From NCBI GenBank assembly GCA_902984215.1, contig CADWAF010003708.1:1-37875 (forward strand): a stretch of DNA of 37,875 bases, given 5' to 3'. The notes under the pieces are model-generated. The model made no database searches. It saw nothing but the letters and a program-made list of their open reading frames with translations, and was not told the DNA's origin. Position numbers and translations under genes: made by a program. Position 1 is the first letter of the stretch, and each line of letters starts with the position of its first letter. The DNA comes from Willaertia magna (Eukaryota; Heterolobosea; Eutetramitea; Acrasida; Naegleriidae). This document shows, one piece after another, positions 9,991 through 19,636 of the stretch.

Positions 9991-10575
9991 TCACAACGAA
10001 ATTCTTTCAAAAGTTGAATTTGATAATTTAATTTTTTTGAAAATTATGCCATAAATTTTTAAATGTTTTAATTTTGTTAAATTATTTAAAAGCAATTCTT
10101 TCAATTTTATTGGTCTTTTACTATTGATAACTTTTAATTTTTTTAAATTTGTTAAATTTTGTAAAAATGTAAGATTTTTTACTCTATAAATAGTCACTTC
10201 TTTCAAATTTATTAAATTGGTTACATAATTAACTAAATGTTCTAAATTCATTATAAAATCACAGTCGTTTAAATTTAATTTTTGTAAACAATCATAATGT
10301 AATTCACAATCATAAATATTTAATTCTTTTAATTTTTCTATTTTTGGCACAAGGTAACAAATATTCAATATTCCTGTAATTTTTATTAATTAAGTCTAAA
10401 TTTTTTAATTAAATTTAATTCTCTAAAATAAATTATTTAAAAATAAAGAAATAAATGTTTATTTTCATTAATTAATAACTTTGAAAAGGCATCTTTATTG
10501 ATTAATGAAAAGTAAATAAAATCTTTTAAATTGTTTATAAACTACATCTGTGGGAAGAAAACAAATTGCTGACAT
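9991..10575 (-). pseudogene. Degenerate F-box / leucine-rich-repeat gene
   Basis: An F-box-like start lies at 10575 (MSAICFLPTDVVYKQFKRF). The frame stops after about 26 codons, but a one-base shift continues it (KDAFSKLLINENKHLF). Another shift gives RELNLIKKF. From 10368 a 125-codon open frame encodes LRR repeats (LKELNIYDC, LINLKEVTIYR, LTNLKKLKVI); its first codon is TTG, so it has no start of its own. Several frames are needed to read a single F-box/LRR protein, as expected for a decaying member of an expanded family. Undetected short introns might explain part of it. F-box proteins recruit substrates to SCF ubiquitin ligases. Confidence 0.6.
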
Positions 10576-10617
10576 TTTTTCAGTTTGTTAGATCCTACTA
10601 AATAAATAAATAAATAT

Positions 10618-10720
10618 TGTGGCAAAAGTAGTATCCCATCTGATGACTTGAGAAGTTAAGCACAGTCAGTGCCTGTAGTGCTGTAGATTTTTGGAAGTGT
10701 TCTTCGCTCTTACAAGAGAA
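10618..10720 (+). pseudogene. 5S rRNA-like sequence, divergent gene or relic
   Basis: The segment GTATCCCATCTGAT (10631-10644), then GAAGTTAAGC (10652-10661), GTCAGTGCCTG (10665-10675), TAGTGCTGTAGAT (10677-10689) and GGAAGTG (10693-10699) follow the order and spacing of the 5S rRNA core. They include the A-box region AAGTTAAGC. The outer helix (helix I) is not convincing, and the last third matches poorly. No strong T-run terminator follows. I favour a relic, although a divergent working gene cannot be excluded. Ends are approximate. Confidence 0.6.
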
Positions 10721-10791
10721 ACAATGATATATTTTGTTCAAATACATGTTTGTACAAGTGTGATATGATAATTAATTTTATTTCTGTAAAA

Positions 10792-12006
10792 TTATTTAGT
10801 ATTAAAAAATAAATCAACTAATCTGTCAAGTTGTAAATTATTAAAACAATTCTCTCCCAATAAATTTCTTTCTTCATATTCTTCATTAACTTTATTATTT
10901 ATCTCAAAATATAAAAGTTCATTTTCATTTTCAAATATCCAAACATTTGATAAATTAATTTTAATATTTTTATTCTTTTGAAATGTGACAACTTGAATCA
11001 ATTCACCTCCAAAATAATCAAAACTAACTTTACAATCTTTTTTATCTATTCCTAAAATATTTTCTTCTGTATTTGCTCCACAACAATAAATTTCATTTTC
11101 TTTTGTAAATAAAATTGTAAAATTAGGAAATAAATAAATATCTTTCACTTTTAATAAATTAATTTTTGTAAAAAAATACTTTTCCGTATAACCATTTAAA
11201 CCTAATTTATCATTAAAATTATCACCAGTTCCAAATAGTTCATTATCTTCATTAATAAGAAATGTAACTTCATTATCACATTTAATTTTCTTTACCTTAA
11301 ATGGTAATTCTATTTTAACTAAAGAATCAACAACTTTTAAAGAATCACTACCTAAACCTAGTTGACCATTTAAACCTTGTCCAAAACAATAAATAGAGCC
11401 AAAGATATCTAAAATAAATAAAGATTGAGTAGCTAATTGTAAATCTTTAATAAATACATTAGTGTCATTGTTTATAAATAAATTTGTTACATTTGTTAAT
11501 TCACGGTAAAATTTTTTTTTTGTTAACAAATTATTTTCTCCTTGTAAATAAATTTCATTGTTATCAGTTACAATTACTAAAGTGGCAAATAAACATTTAA
11601 TAAACTTAATTTTTGATTGAAAATTTATAATTTTTGTAAAATTATAGACAGTTTCATTATTTGTCAGAGCATAGCGAAAAGAGGGATGTATAAAAAGTAA
11701 GAAACCAGTTCCATAAATTTCATTAAAGTTATTTACAATAACTGTATAATTTCCATAACATTCAATACATTTAATTTTACCTGAAACTAAATTATTTTTC
11801 ATAAATTTATTTAATTTCTTTTTATCTTTTATTCCTAACTGTCCGCAATAATTAGATCCGTAAACAAATAAATCATTACTTCTTGTTACAATCGCAATGT
11901 GATCCCTCCCACTTTTAATAAATTTAATTTCATCTTTGACATCTTCCAACAGTTTTAATTCTTGGCTTACCGAGCTCTTACTGGACATCACTTGATGTAA
12001 AATCAT
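10792..12006 (-). CDS. RCC1-repeat protein
   Basis: RCC1-like beta-propeller protein of 404 residues. Repeat units are visible, for example NDLFVYGSNYCGQLGIKDKK, GSIYCFGQGLNGQLGLGS and NELFGTGDNFNDKLGLNG. Others are weaker (NEIYGTGFLLF, NEIYCCGANTE). Some propellers of this type are guanine-nucleotide exchange factors and many are scaffolds; no partner domain is present to decide. The first ATG is 12006; MSSKSS at 11988 is an alternative start. The gene begins only 43 bp after the RasGAP stop on the same strand. Very A/T rich and divergent from textbook RCC1, so probably a lineage-expanded member. Confidence 0.82.
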   Translation of the reverse strand: MILHQVMSSKSSVSQELKLLEDVKDEIKFIKSGRDHIAIVTRSNDLFVYGSNYCGQLGIKDKKKLNKFMKNNLVSGKIKCIECYGNYTVIVNNFNEIYGTGFLLFIHPSFRYALTNNETVYNFTKIINFQSKIKFIKCLFATLVIVTDNNEIYLQGENNLLTKKKFYRELTNVTNLFINNDTNVFIKDLQLATQSLFILDIFGSIYCFGQGLNGQLGLGSDSLKVVDSLVKIELPFKVKKIKCDNEVTFLINEDNELFGTGDNFNDKLGLNGYTEKYFFTKINLLKVKDIYLFPNFTILFTKENEIYCCGANTEENILGIDKKDCKVSFDYFGGELIQVVTFQKNKNIKINLSNVWIFENENELLYFEINNKVNEEYEERNLLGENCFNNLQLDRLVDLFFNTK

Positions 12007-12049
12007 TTTTATTTGTGAAATTTAAAAATCAAAATTTAAAAATCAAAAT

Positions 12050-14842
12050 TTATTGTTCATTGTTTCTCTTTACAACCCTAAAGAATGAATTCTTTCTTTT
12101 TGGGAGATTTGCTCGTTTTTCTTTCTTCTTTTCCCATTCGGTAGCATCAACTTTTTTAACTGTGGTTGATTGAACAGTCCTTTCGTAATCATTTACAGAT
12201 ATCGAAGGTGATCGTTTTCTTCTCTCTGTTGCAATCACTTTTGCTACTTGGCCACCTTCCTTTTCATCCTTTGGACTAACCACCCCGGTAGTTACAGCTG
12301 TTGTTGAAGTAGATGTAGTAGTTGGTTTCGTAATTACCTTAACTTCCTTACTACTTTTCTCTAATTCTTTTAATTTCTTGTCCAATTCTTCACTTTTCAT
12401 TAAAGCTAAACGTTGTGCATATTTATAAAAGTTTGCCTCAATAGTAGTGTCACCATCAAAATTATAATACTTTTTAACATAACCTTCTCCAAAGTGGTGA
12501 GCGATAAACTCAAGACTGCAAAGTTTAATTGTATCAGGAACAATTTCTTTTGATTTCTTATTCTTTGGATCCACTTCAGGTGGAACATAATCAGAAATCT
12601 CTCTAAAGAATTTCTTTGTAGTTTCAATATTTACACCTGTGAATTCTTCAACACGTTTCATAAACTTTTCTTTCTTACTTTCAGTTGCTTTAATTTGATT
12701 AGCAATGTTTTGTAATATTTTAGTGATAAGTGTTAATGTTCTTTGTGCATTCTTTGGTGGTGAATCCTTAATTAAACCAAATAATTGAGGTGTCACCAAA
12801 GAAGGACATATGAAACGTAAAAACAAAAGACCTCCAACACATAATTCTCCACAATTTGGATACTTCTCTTCAGTCTTTTTTAAAGTATGAGTTAAAACAT
12901 CTCTAATTTGAATTGGGCATTCTTTCTTTGAATTAAAAATAATATCCAAAACATTTTGACATAATCCTTTCAACAATTCAGCATTCTTCTCTGCAATTTC
13001 AGTTGAAACCTTCTCATCATCTATTTCTATCGATTTATTTTCCTTAATTAATTTAATCAAAAAAGGTTTAATTGTTTTCGTTAGATATCGTAAACCAAAT
13101 ACTTTGAAAAATAGTGTAACCAATTTAGAAGATAAACTATTACGTCTAAATAAAGTACCTGCTGACTCTGCACAAGCTATCTCTACTGAAATTGCACTCT
13201 TTACTAAATCAACACTTGTACGTTTGGAATCTACTGAGTCGAATAGTGTCAATAAAGGGGCTACCATTTTCTCTGCAACATTTAATTGGAAAGAATTGAA
13301 ACATTTTACAACATCATCTAATTCCATATCAATTGTTAATAGATCGAAAAAGTCCAAGTAAGGGAACATTTTAGATGTTATCTCTTCTTCTGGATCTTTT
13401 AAATCTGTTTTCTTTTCTTCTAAAAGTATATGTTCACATATTGCAGAAAGCCATTCTTTTCTACCCTCTTCTGAATCAGCAATGAAGTGATGTTCTCTAT
13501 TAAGATGTTCTTTACCATTACTGACACTATATTGACATTGAAGAGAAAATTTAAAGCCTTTTGGATTTTTAACCAAATTCTTAAATTTGTCAACCTTAGT
13601 TTCTTCTTTTGAAGATGATTTAATTTCAACTTGTTGATCATCTTCTTTTTCTATACTTTCTATAACTTCATTAACAATTATACTTTGTTCTTTGGCATTC
13701 TCAGCAGCTGCTAATAAATAGTAAGGATAAAGTTCTTCAGGATCTAATACAGGACCTCTCAATTCAAGTTCTCTTCTTTTTCTTTTAATTAAATTAATTG
13801 TTTGTTCATTTGTTTCTGACTCATCGTTATCTTCTTCAGTTATAGAAGAATCTTCATCTTCTAAAATATTAGATAAATTATTAAAAGAAAATTCTTTAGA
13901 TTTTTCAATATTCTTTTGTTTTTGTAATTCCTTTTCCATTGCTTCATCTCTAGGAACATAAACCATTGCATCTGAATCAATAACTAATATTCCTAAAGGT
14001 TCTCTCTTATCAGCCTCGGAATCAGATGCATAATATCTTAAAAGTAAATTATCATCTAATTCCATATATCTTTTAGTCCATGAAGCAAAACCTTGTCCTT
14101 TCTTTAATAAATATCCTGATTTCAATATCTTTGGAGTTCTACTTATCCATTCCCCATCTTCTTCCTCATTATGTTGTTGTAAGGCTTTTTCGGCACTTCC
14201 ATACTTTTTTATCTTCAACAGTAAAGAATATATCCCGCGTTCCAAGGCTTTAAAATGTTTTTTATTGGACAGTGGTGAACGCATAAATCTAAATTGTACT
14301 TGTATATCATTCGTTAGATTTAAACTAAATTCTACTGGATGAAATAAATCAAAAGCCTATTTTAAATTATTTCAATAAATTATTAATTTAAATAATAAAT
14401 GTCAAACACTTACATTAATCTTTATAGGTTCCGATTGACCTATTTTTCTATCAGTTTGTGGTTTAGGTTCTCCAGTTAATGTTTCAAAAACTTCAATTTG
14501 AATTTTACCACTTTTTAAATTAACTTTTTCATATGGAATGGTAACACGTTTACCAATTTTAATTTGCCAATGATTTGTATTTGAAGCAAAAGTTTTTACA
14601 GAAGTTAATTTTGATTGATTTTCTAGATTTACTCTAGCATATACTCCAGCTTTTTTATTTTTATCTATATCTATATTTTTATTGGGACTGTCAGAAAGAT
14701 AATTATCTATTGAATCAACAATTACAATTAATTTTTCTTTATTATTTATAAATTCTTCTAAAATGTTATTATTTTCATCTTTCTTTTGTAGTTGTGGAGG
14801 TAATAGATCTCCAAATCCTGCTTCAGCATTTGATGCGTACAT
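12050..14842 (-). CDS. C2-PH-RasGAP protein
   Basis: Ras GTPase-activating protein that switches Ras-type GTPases off at membranes. Exons 14842-14414 and 14356-12050 flank a 57-bp GT-AG intron (14357-14413). The spliced product is 911 residues; the ATG at 14284 is internal. A C2-like beta domain spans residues about 20-165. A PH domain starts near 218 (LKSGYLLKKGQGFASWTKRY) and finishes near 455 (FIADSEEGRKEWLSAI), split by a ~140-residue acidic insert. The RasGAP domain (about 490-790) has the arginine finger TLFRRNSLSSK (Arg547) and the FLRFICPSLVTP signature (Arg657). The tail is basic and Ser/Thr rich. The domain order resembles the SynGAP/RASAL family. Confidence 0.9.
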
Positions 14843-15259
14843 TTCATTAAAAATTACACGTTACTGCTGGTTATAAAGTTATTTTTTTTGGACGTTTTGG
14901 CAAGTGAGTAGTGATGGTTTTTCTTGACCTTATTTCTATTAAAAACGAAAATTATTGCAATTTCTGGAAAGTTGTTACTGTTCTCTGAAAGATCGTATCG
15001 CAATCCCACGAGTTCCTCATTAAATGTTACTTCTTATTTTCTTTCTTTCAGTTCTGGTCTGTTTTGCACACTGTAGACCACAAAACCGTTACCCTTGATT
15101 GTTTTTCGGTGGCATCACTAACGAACACGTTTTGTATAGCCACAAGTGATAGGATTGTAAAAACTCATCTTAATTAGGTTGACAAAAAAAATTCCCTCAT
15201 TTTTCATTCACACCACCTTCTTTTAAAATATTTTTAATCTTGCTGTTGTTGGGGGTTAA
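14843..15259. other. Divergent intergenic spacer (RasGAP / ribophorin I)
   Basis: This 417-bp gap holds the promoters of both flanking genes. I see no ORF, RNA gene or clear repeat. Confidence 0.55.
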
Positions 15260-17127
15260 ATGATGATGATCAAATACTTTTCTCTTTTTATTCTCTTTTC
15301 TTGTCTTTTATTTACTTTATCTTTTGCAACAAACACATTAAACAACGGAATATATAAAGATATTGAAATAATATCTCTAGAAAGATCAATTGATGCAACA
15401 CAAACATCTATTGTTAAACAAGATGTTAAATTAACAATTCAAAATATTGGATCAAGTGAAACAAAATATTTTTATTTAGCATTTCCTAAAGCCTTTGCTC
15501 AAAATGTTGCTCATCTTATTGTTACCTATCAAAATAATAATTTAAATATTATTAAATATGCTTTCCAAGATGAATTCAATAGGTAGGTTTTTAAATTTTT
15601 AGAAAAACGAAAATAATTTTTTTTTTAAATAGTGAATCTTTATTTTATCAAGTTGAATTATCATCTCCATTGGGATCTAATCAAAAAGTAGAAATTTCAT
15701 TAAATATTGCATTATTAAATACAATTAGACCATATCCAAAGGAAATTAAACAAGATGAACATCAAAAAGTAGTTTATGAAGATAATTTATATTTCTATTC
15801 ACCTTATAGAATTAGAACTCAACAAACTATTGTTAAGCTCGGAACATCTATCATTGAATCCTATTCTAATACAATTAAACCTGCAGAAAATAGAGGTACT
15901 ACTATAAATTATGGACCATATACAAATGTTGCTCCATTCTCTCAAGCTGAATTAAAGGTTCATTATCAAAATGATAAACCTTGGTTTGTTATTTCATCTC
16001 TTGATAGAATTGTTGAAATTTCTCATTGGGGTAATTTAGCAATTGAAGAACATTATGAAATTAAACATGGTGGTGCAAAATTAGTTGGAGCATTCTCTAG
16101 ATATGAATATTCAAAGAATCCATTCCAAACATCTCCTGCATCCTTCAGAAAGATTACTGCAGTTTTACCTTTAACTGCAAATGAAATTTATTTCCGAGAT
16201 AGAATTGGTAATATTTCTTCATCTGATATTAGAGTTGTAGGTGATCATTTAGAAGTTGATTTCTTACCTAGATTCCCATTATTTGGTGGATGGTCTATCC
16301 GTTTCTATATTGGTTATAACGTTCCATTAAGTGATTATTTAACTGTTGCAAAGAATAATCCAGAGAAGTATAGATTAAGATATAATTTTGGATCTCCATT
16401 TGATGCTCCAATTGAAAAATTAACTTTAAAGGTTGTTATTCCTGAAGGTGCAAATGACTTGGAATTCCGTGTACCATTCCCTATTGATGAAGAATCAAGA
16501 GAAGTTGTTAAAACTTATTTAGATATTTCTGGTAGACCTGTAGTTGTTGTTAAGAAGAATAATGTTTCACCAGATCAACAAAATATTAACTTTTTAGTTT
16601 CTTATAATTTCCCAGCCTCTGGAATTTATTTTGAACCTTTATTAGTTATTGGATCATTATTTGCATTCTGTGTATTTGTAATGTTTTATGTACGTTTAGA
16701 TTTAACTATCCAAAAATCAGAAGAACAAAATGAACAAGATCGTGACACCCTTGCAGCAGAATTAACTGAGGAATTTATTGAACTTTTTATTAAAAGAGAT
16801 AGTTATTATTCAGAAGTTGAAACTGCAATTGCAAATAATGACAATGTAGATAAAATTATAACAGAAGTTGAAAAAAAGAGACAAGAAATTACTGACTATA
16901 TTAGAAATAATATTATTTCTGAATTAAGTAAATTCAATGCTAAATCTCTCTCTTATATTGGTAAAATTGAAAAGAAGGAAACTGAGAAATTTGAAATCCT
17001 TAGACAATTATCTGGAATAAAGAAAAGAGGAGGAAAAGATGTCGAAAAGACGATCTTAGAATTAGAAGATAACTATGATAATGCAACTGATGAAATTTAT
17101 GATGCTGTTGACGTATTAAGAGAATAA
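15260..17127 (+). CDS. Ribophorin I / OST1, oligosaccharyltransferase subunit
   Basis: Subunit of the ER oligosaccharyltransferase that N-glycosylates nascent proteins. Exons 15260-15582 and 15633-17127 flank a 50-bp GT-AG intron (15583-15632); the splice reads EFN-SESLFYQVELSSPLG. The product is 605 residues (human 607). A signal peptide covers about 1-24. Family landmarks are YFYSPYRIRTQQ, ISHWGNLAIEEHYEIKH, RFPLFGGW and EGANDLEF. One membrane segment (about 444-462, LLVIGSLFAFCVFVMFYVRL) is followed by a cytosolic coiled tail. Three ATG codons in a row open the gene, so the start is uncertain by two codons. Confidence 0.95.
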
Positions 17128-17373
17128 TCCCACCAATGTAATAAATTTCATTCTGTACCTTTACCTTCTTTGAAATATTTATTATCATTACCATTCATCC
17201 AATTCAAACAAATTCAATTACCACCACTACCTTCAAAACCATCAGCGCGCCATCCAACAACCAACTTCAAAAAGTTTGTTGTAAATAATATTTAAAAGCC
17301 TATTCACTATTTGTTCTTTTGAAAAAAAAATATTCAATTAATCCTCCATTAAAATAAGAAGAAGAGAAGAGGA

Positions 17374-18711
17374 ATGAGTGACGAAACATCCCAATCAATT
17401 CATGCTGGTGAAGATAAAACCATTGAACAATGGAGAATTAAAAAATTAATTCAAAATCTTTCAAGATATAGAGGTAATGGTACTTCTATGATTTCTTTAA
17501 TTCTTCCGCCAAAAGATCAAATTGCAAGAGCATCTAAAATGTTACAAGAAGAATATGGTACTGCATCTAACATTAAAAGTAGAGTTAATAGAAATTCAGT
17601 TTTAGATGCAATTACCTCAACTATTCAAAGATTAAAGATGATTACTAGAGTACCTGATAATGGTTTAGTTATCTATTCTGGTACTGTTTTAACTGAAGAT
17701 GGTAAAGAAAAGAGAGTTACAATTGATTTAGAACCATTTAAACCAATCAATACTTCATTATATCTATGTGACAATAAATTCCATACTGAACCATTAGAAG
17801 AATTATTAGAAAGTGATGAAAAATTTGGTTTTATTGTTATGGATGGTAATGGTTGTTTATATGGTACATTAGCAGGTAATACAAGTGTTGTTCTACAAAA
17901 GATTTCTGTAGATTTACCAAAGAAGCACGGTAGAGGTGGTCAATCTGCTCTTCGTTTCGCTCGTTTACGTCTTGAAAAGAGACACAATTATGTTAGAAGA
18001 TGTGCTGAGTTAGCTGTTCAACATTTTATTACAAATGATAGACCAAATGTATCTGGTTTGATTTTAGCTGGTTCTGCTGATTTTAAGACTGATTTAACTA
18101 AAACTGATTTATTAGATCAACGTCTTCAAGCTATTATCATTAAAGTAGTTGATATTGCTTATGGTGGTGAAATTGGTTTCCAACAAGCTATTGAATTATC
18201 TCAAGAATGTTTAAAGAATGTTAAATTTATTAGAGAAAAGCAAATTATTGATGATTTCTTTACTGAAATTTCTAAAGATACTAATAAGTTTGTATTTGGT
18301 GTTAAAGAAACATTATCTGCAATGGATATGGGTGCTGTTAAGATTTTGATTGTTCATGAGAATTTATCTCATAATCGTTATAAAATTAAACAATCAAATG
18401 GTGATTATAATATTGTATTTTTAACACCTGAAGAAGAAAAGAATAATACTCATATTGTTGATCCTGAAACTAATCAACCATTAGAATATGAAGTTGTATC
18501 TTTATTAGAATGGATTGTTGAAAATTATAAAACTAAAGGTTGTCAATTAGAACTTGTTACTGATTGTACTCCAGAAGGTTCTCAATTCGTTAAAGGTTTT
18601 GGTGGTATTGGTGGTATCTTAACTTATCCTTTGAATATGGATGAAGTTAGTTATTATCAAAATGATGAACATTTACAAGGTGACCAATTTGATGAAGATG
18701 ACTTTATTTAA
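17374..18711 (+). CDS. Eukaryotic peptide chain release factor eRF1
   Basis: Class I release factor that recognises all three stop codons and triggers peptide release in the ribosome. Single exon, 445 residues (human 437). Landmarks: GTS loop (36-38), TASNIKS (63-69), YLCDNKF (130-136, Cys132) and [10 protein letters not shown] with the catalytic GGQ at 188-190. The acidic C-terminus (DEDDFI) is typical for binding eRF3 and phosphatase. The stop-reading motifs show none of the changes seen in ciliates with reassigned codons, so the standard code is expected. A strong hairpin lies eight bases after the stop codon. Confidence 0.97.
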   Translation: MSDETSQSIHAGEDKTIEQWRIKKLIQNLSRYRGNGTSMISLILPPKDQIARASKMLQEEYGTASNIKSRVNRNSVLDAITSTIQRLKMITRVPDNGLVIYSGTVLTEDGKEKRVTIDLEPFKPINTSLYLCDNKFHTEPLEELLESDEKFGFIVMDGNGCLYGTLAGNTSVVLQKISVDLPKKHGRGGQSALRFARLRLEKRHNYVRRCAELAVQHFITNDRPNVSGLILAGSADFKTDLTKTDLLDQRLQAIIIKVVDIAYGGEIGFQQAIELSQECLKNVKFIREKQIIDDFFTEISKDTNKFVFGVKETLSAMDMGAVKILIVHENLSHNRYKIKQSNGDYNIVFLTPEEEKNNTHIVDPETNQPLEYEVVSLLEWIVENYKTKGCQLELVTDCTPEGSQFVKGFGGIGGILTYPLNMDEVSYYQNDEHLQGDQFDEDDFI

Positions 18712-18718
18712 GGACTCG

Positions 18719-18776
18719 AAAATATAATGAGAGAAAGTGGTAATGGGGAGTAAACACTTCCTTCTCATTATATTTT
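18719..18776 (+). promoter_or_regulatory. Strong hairpin in the 3' UTR of eRF1
   Basis: AAAATATAATGAGA (18719-18732) pairs perfectly with TCTCATTATATTTT (18763-18776). An inner AAGTG/CACTT stem (18735-18739 with 18755-18759) closes a 15-nt loop. It begins 8 nt after the TAA. It may help 3'-end formation or control eRF1 mRNA; the function is inferred. Confidence 0.6.
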
Positions 18777-19037
18777 TGGTCAAAGTCTGTCGTGTCATCT
18801 TCTTCTTCGCAAGATAATATGATGGAAAGTTTGAGATTGTAAAATACATCTTTCCATTTATTATTGTGTCGATTGTTTCTTGGTTTAAGAACTTCAAAGA
18901 ACCGGCACACTTTGATTGACTATATTCATGAAGTACCTCCCCTCCACTTATTCATGTATGTTTCTCTAATTATTTATACCTCTAATAAAACAAAACATTT
19001 CTTTTAAGCCCTTTGATATGTTTTTAAAATTAAAAAA
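18777..19037. other. Intergenic spacer between eRF1 and the RimB-like gene
   Basis: Apart from the eRF1 hairpin, this stretch holds only short A/T tracts and must contain the promoter of the next gene. No ORF on either strand has support. Confidence 0.5.
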
Positions 19038-19606
19038 ATGCAGCAAACATCAGAAAAGGTTGTTATTGGAAGAAGAGAAATGTAAGTTTGAAGAACACCA
19101 AGCAATACTAATTTTTGTAAAGTATTCATTTTCCAGACCTAGGAATATTTAACATGGTTGGAAAAGTTGATTCAGGTGCTAAAACTAGTTGTGTTGATAC
19201 TTGTAATGTAAAGATAAATATAGACAGCCAAACTATTTCATTTGATATAATTCTTGACAGAAAAGATAGAACTAAGGTAAAGTCAATTACAGATCTTCCC
19301 ATAAAATCATTGGATGGACGTAAAGTTAAATCGTCAACAGGTCACTTGCAAAGCAGATACGTAATAACAACAAAAGTATGTGTTGGAGATAAAGTCCATG
19401 GCCATGAACAAACTGTAGAATTGACTCTTGTCGAAAGAGAATCATTAGAATGTCCCGTACTTATAGGTAGAAATTTAATTATTGCTTCCAATTTCCTAAT
19501 TGACTGTTCAGTAAAATATAAATTAGGCACAAGAAAGAAAATTAGAACAGATGATAATATAAAGCAAATAACAAGTGAAATAACTAGCAACACTCCCAAT
19601 CTATAA
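19038..19606 (+). CDS. RimB-like retropepsin fold protein (PF05618, 'ATP-dependent zinc protease' family)
   Basis: This family is mainly known from bacteria and archaea, where RimB works with the glutamate ligase RimK on ribosomal protein S6. Exon 1 (19038-19081) and exon 2 (19123-19606) flank a 41-bp GT-AG intron; 175 residues. The splice using the acceptor at 19122 gives VVIGRREIIHFPDLGI, the family's opening motif; the later acceptor at 19136 creates a stop. The aspartic-protease-like KVDSGAKTS (Asp31), the SSTGHLQSRYVI motif and VLIGRNLI near the end match the family in order. The usual His after the active-site motif (TSALHA) is replaced (TSCVDT). No RimK gene lies nearby. Small introns and local base composition show it is settled in this genome, and transfer from bacteria is inferred. 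Converges with the golgin. Confidence 0.82.
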
Positions 19607-19636
19607 AAATACAAAATAATTTATTTTCTAAAAATA

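Noticed and set aside
19123..19153. Use of the acceptor at 19135-19136 for the RimB-like gene
   Set aside because: It gives an in-frame stop before the conserved KVDSGAKTS motif; the acceptor at 19121-19122 restores the family motif.
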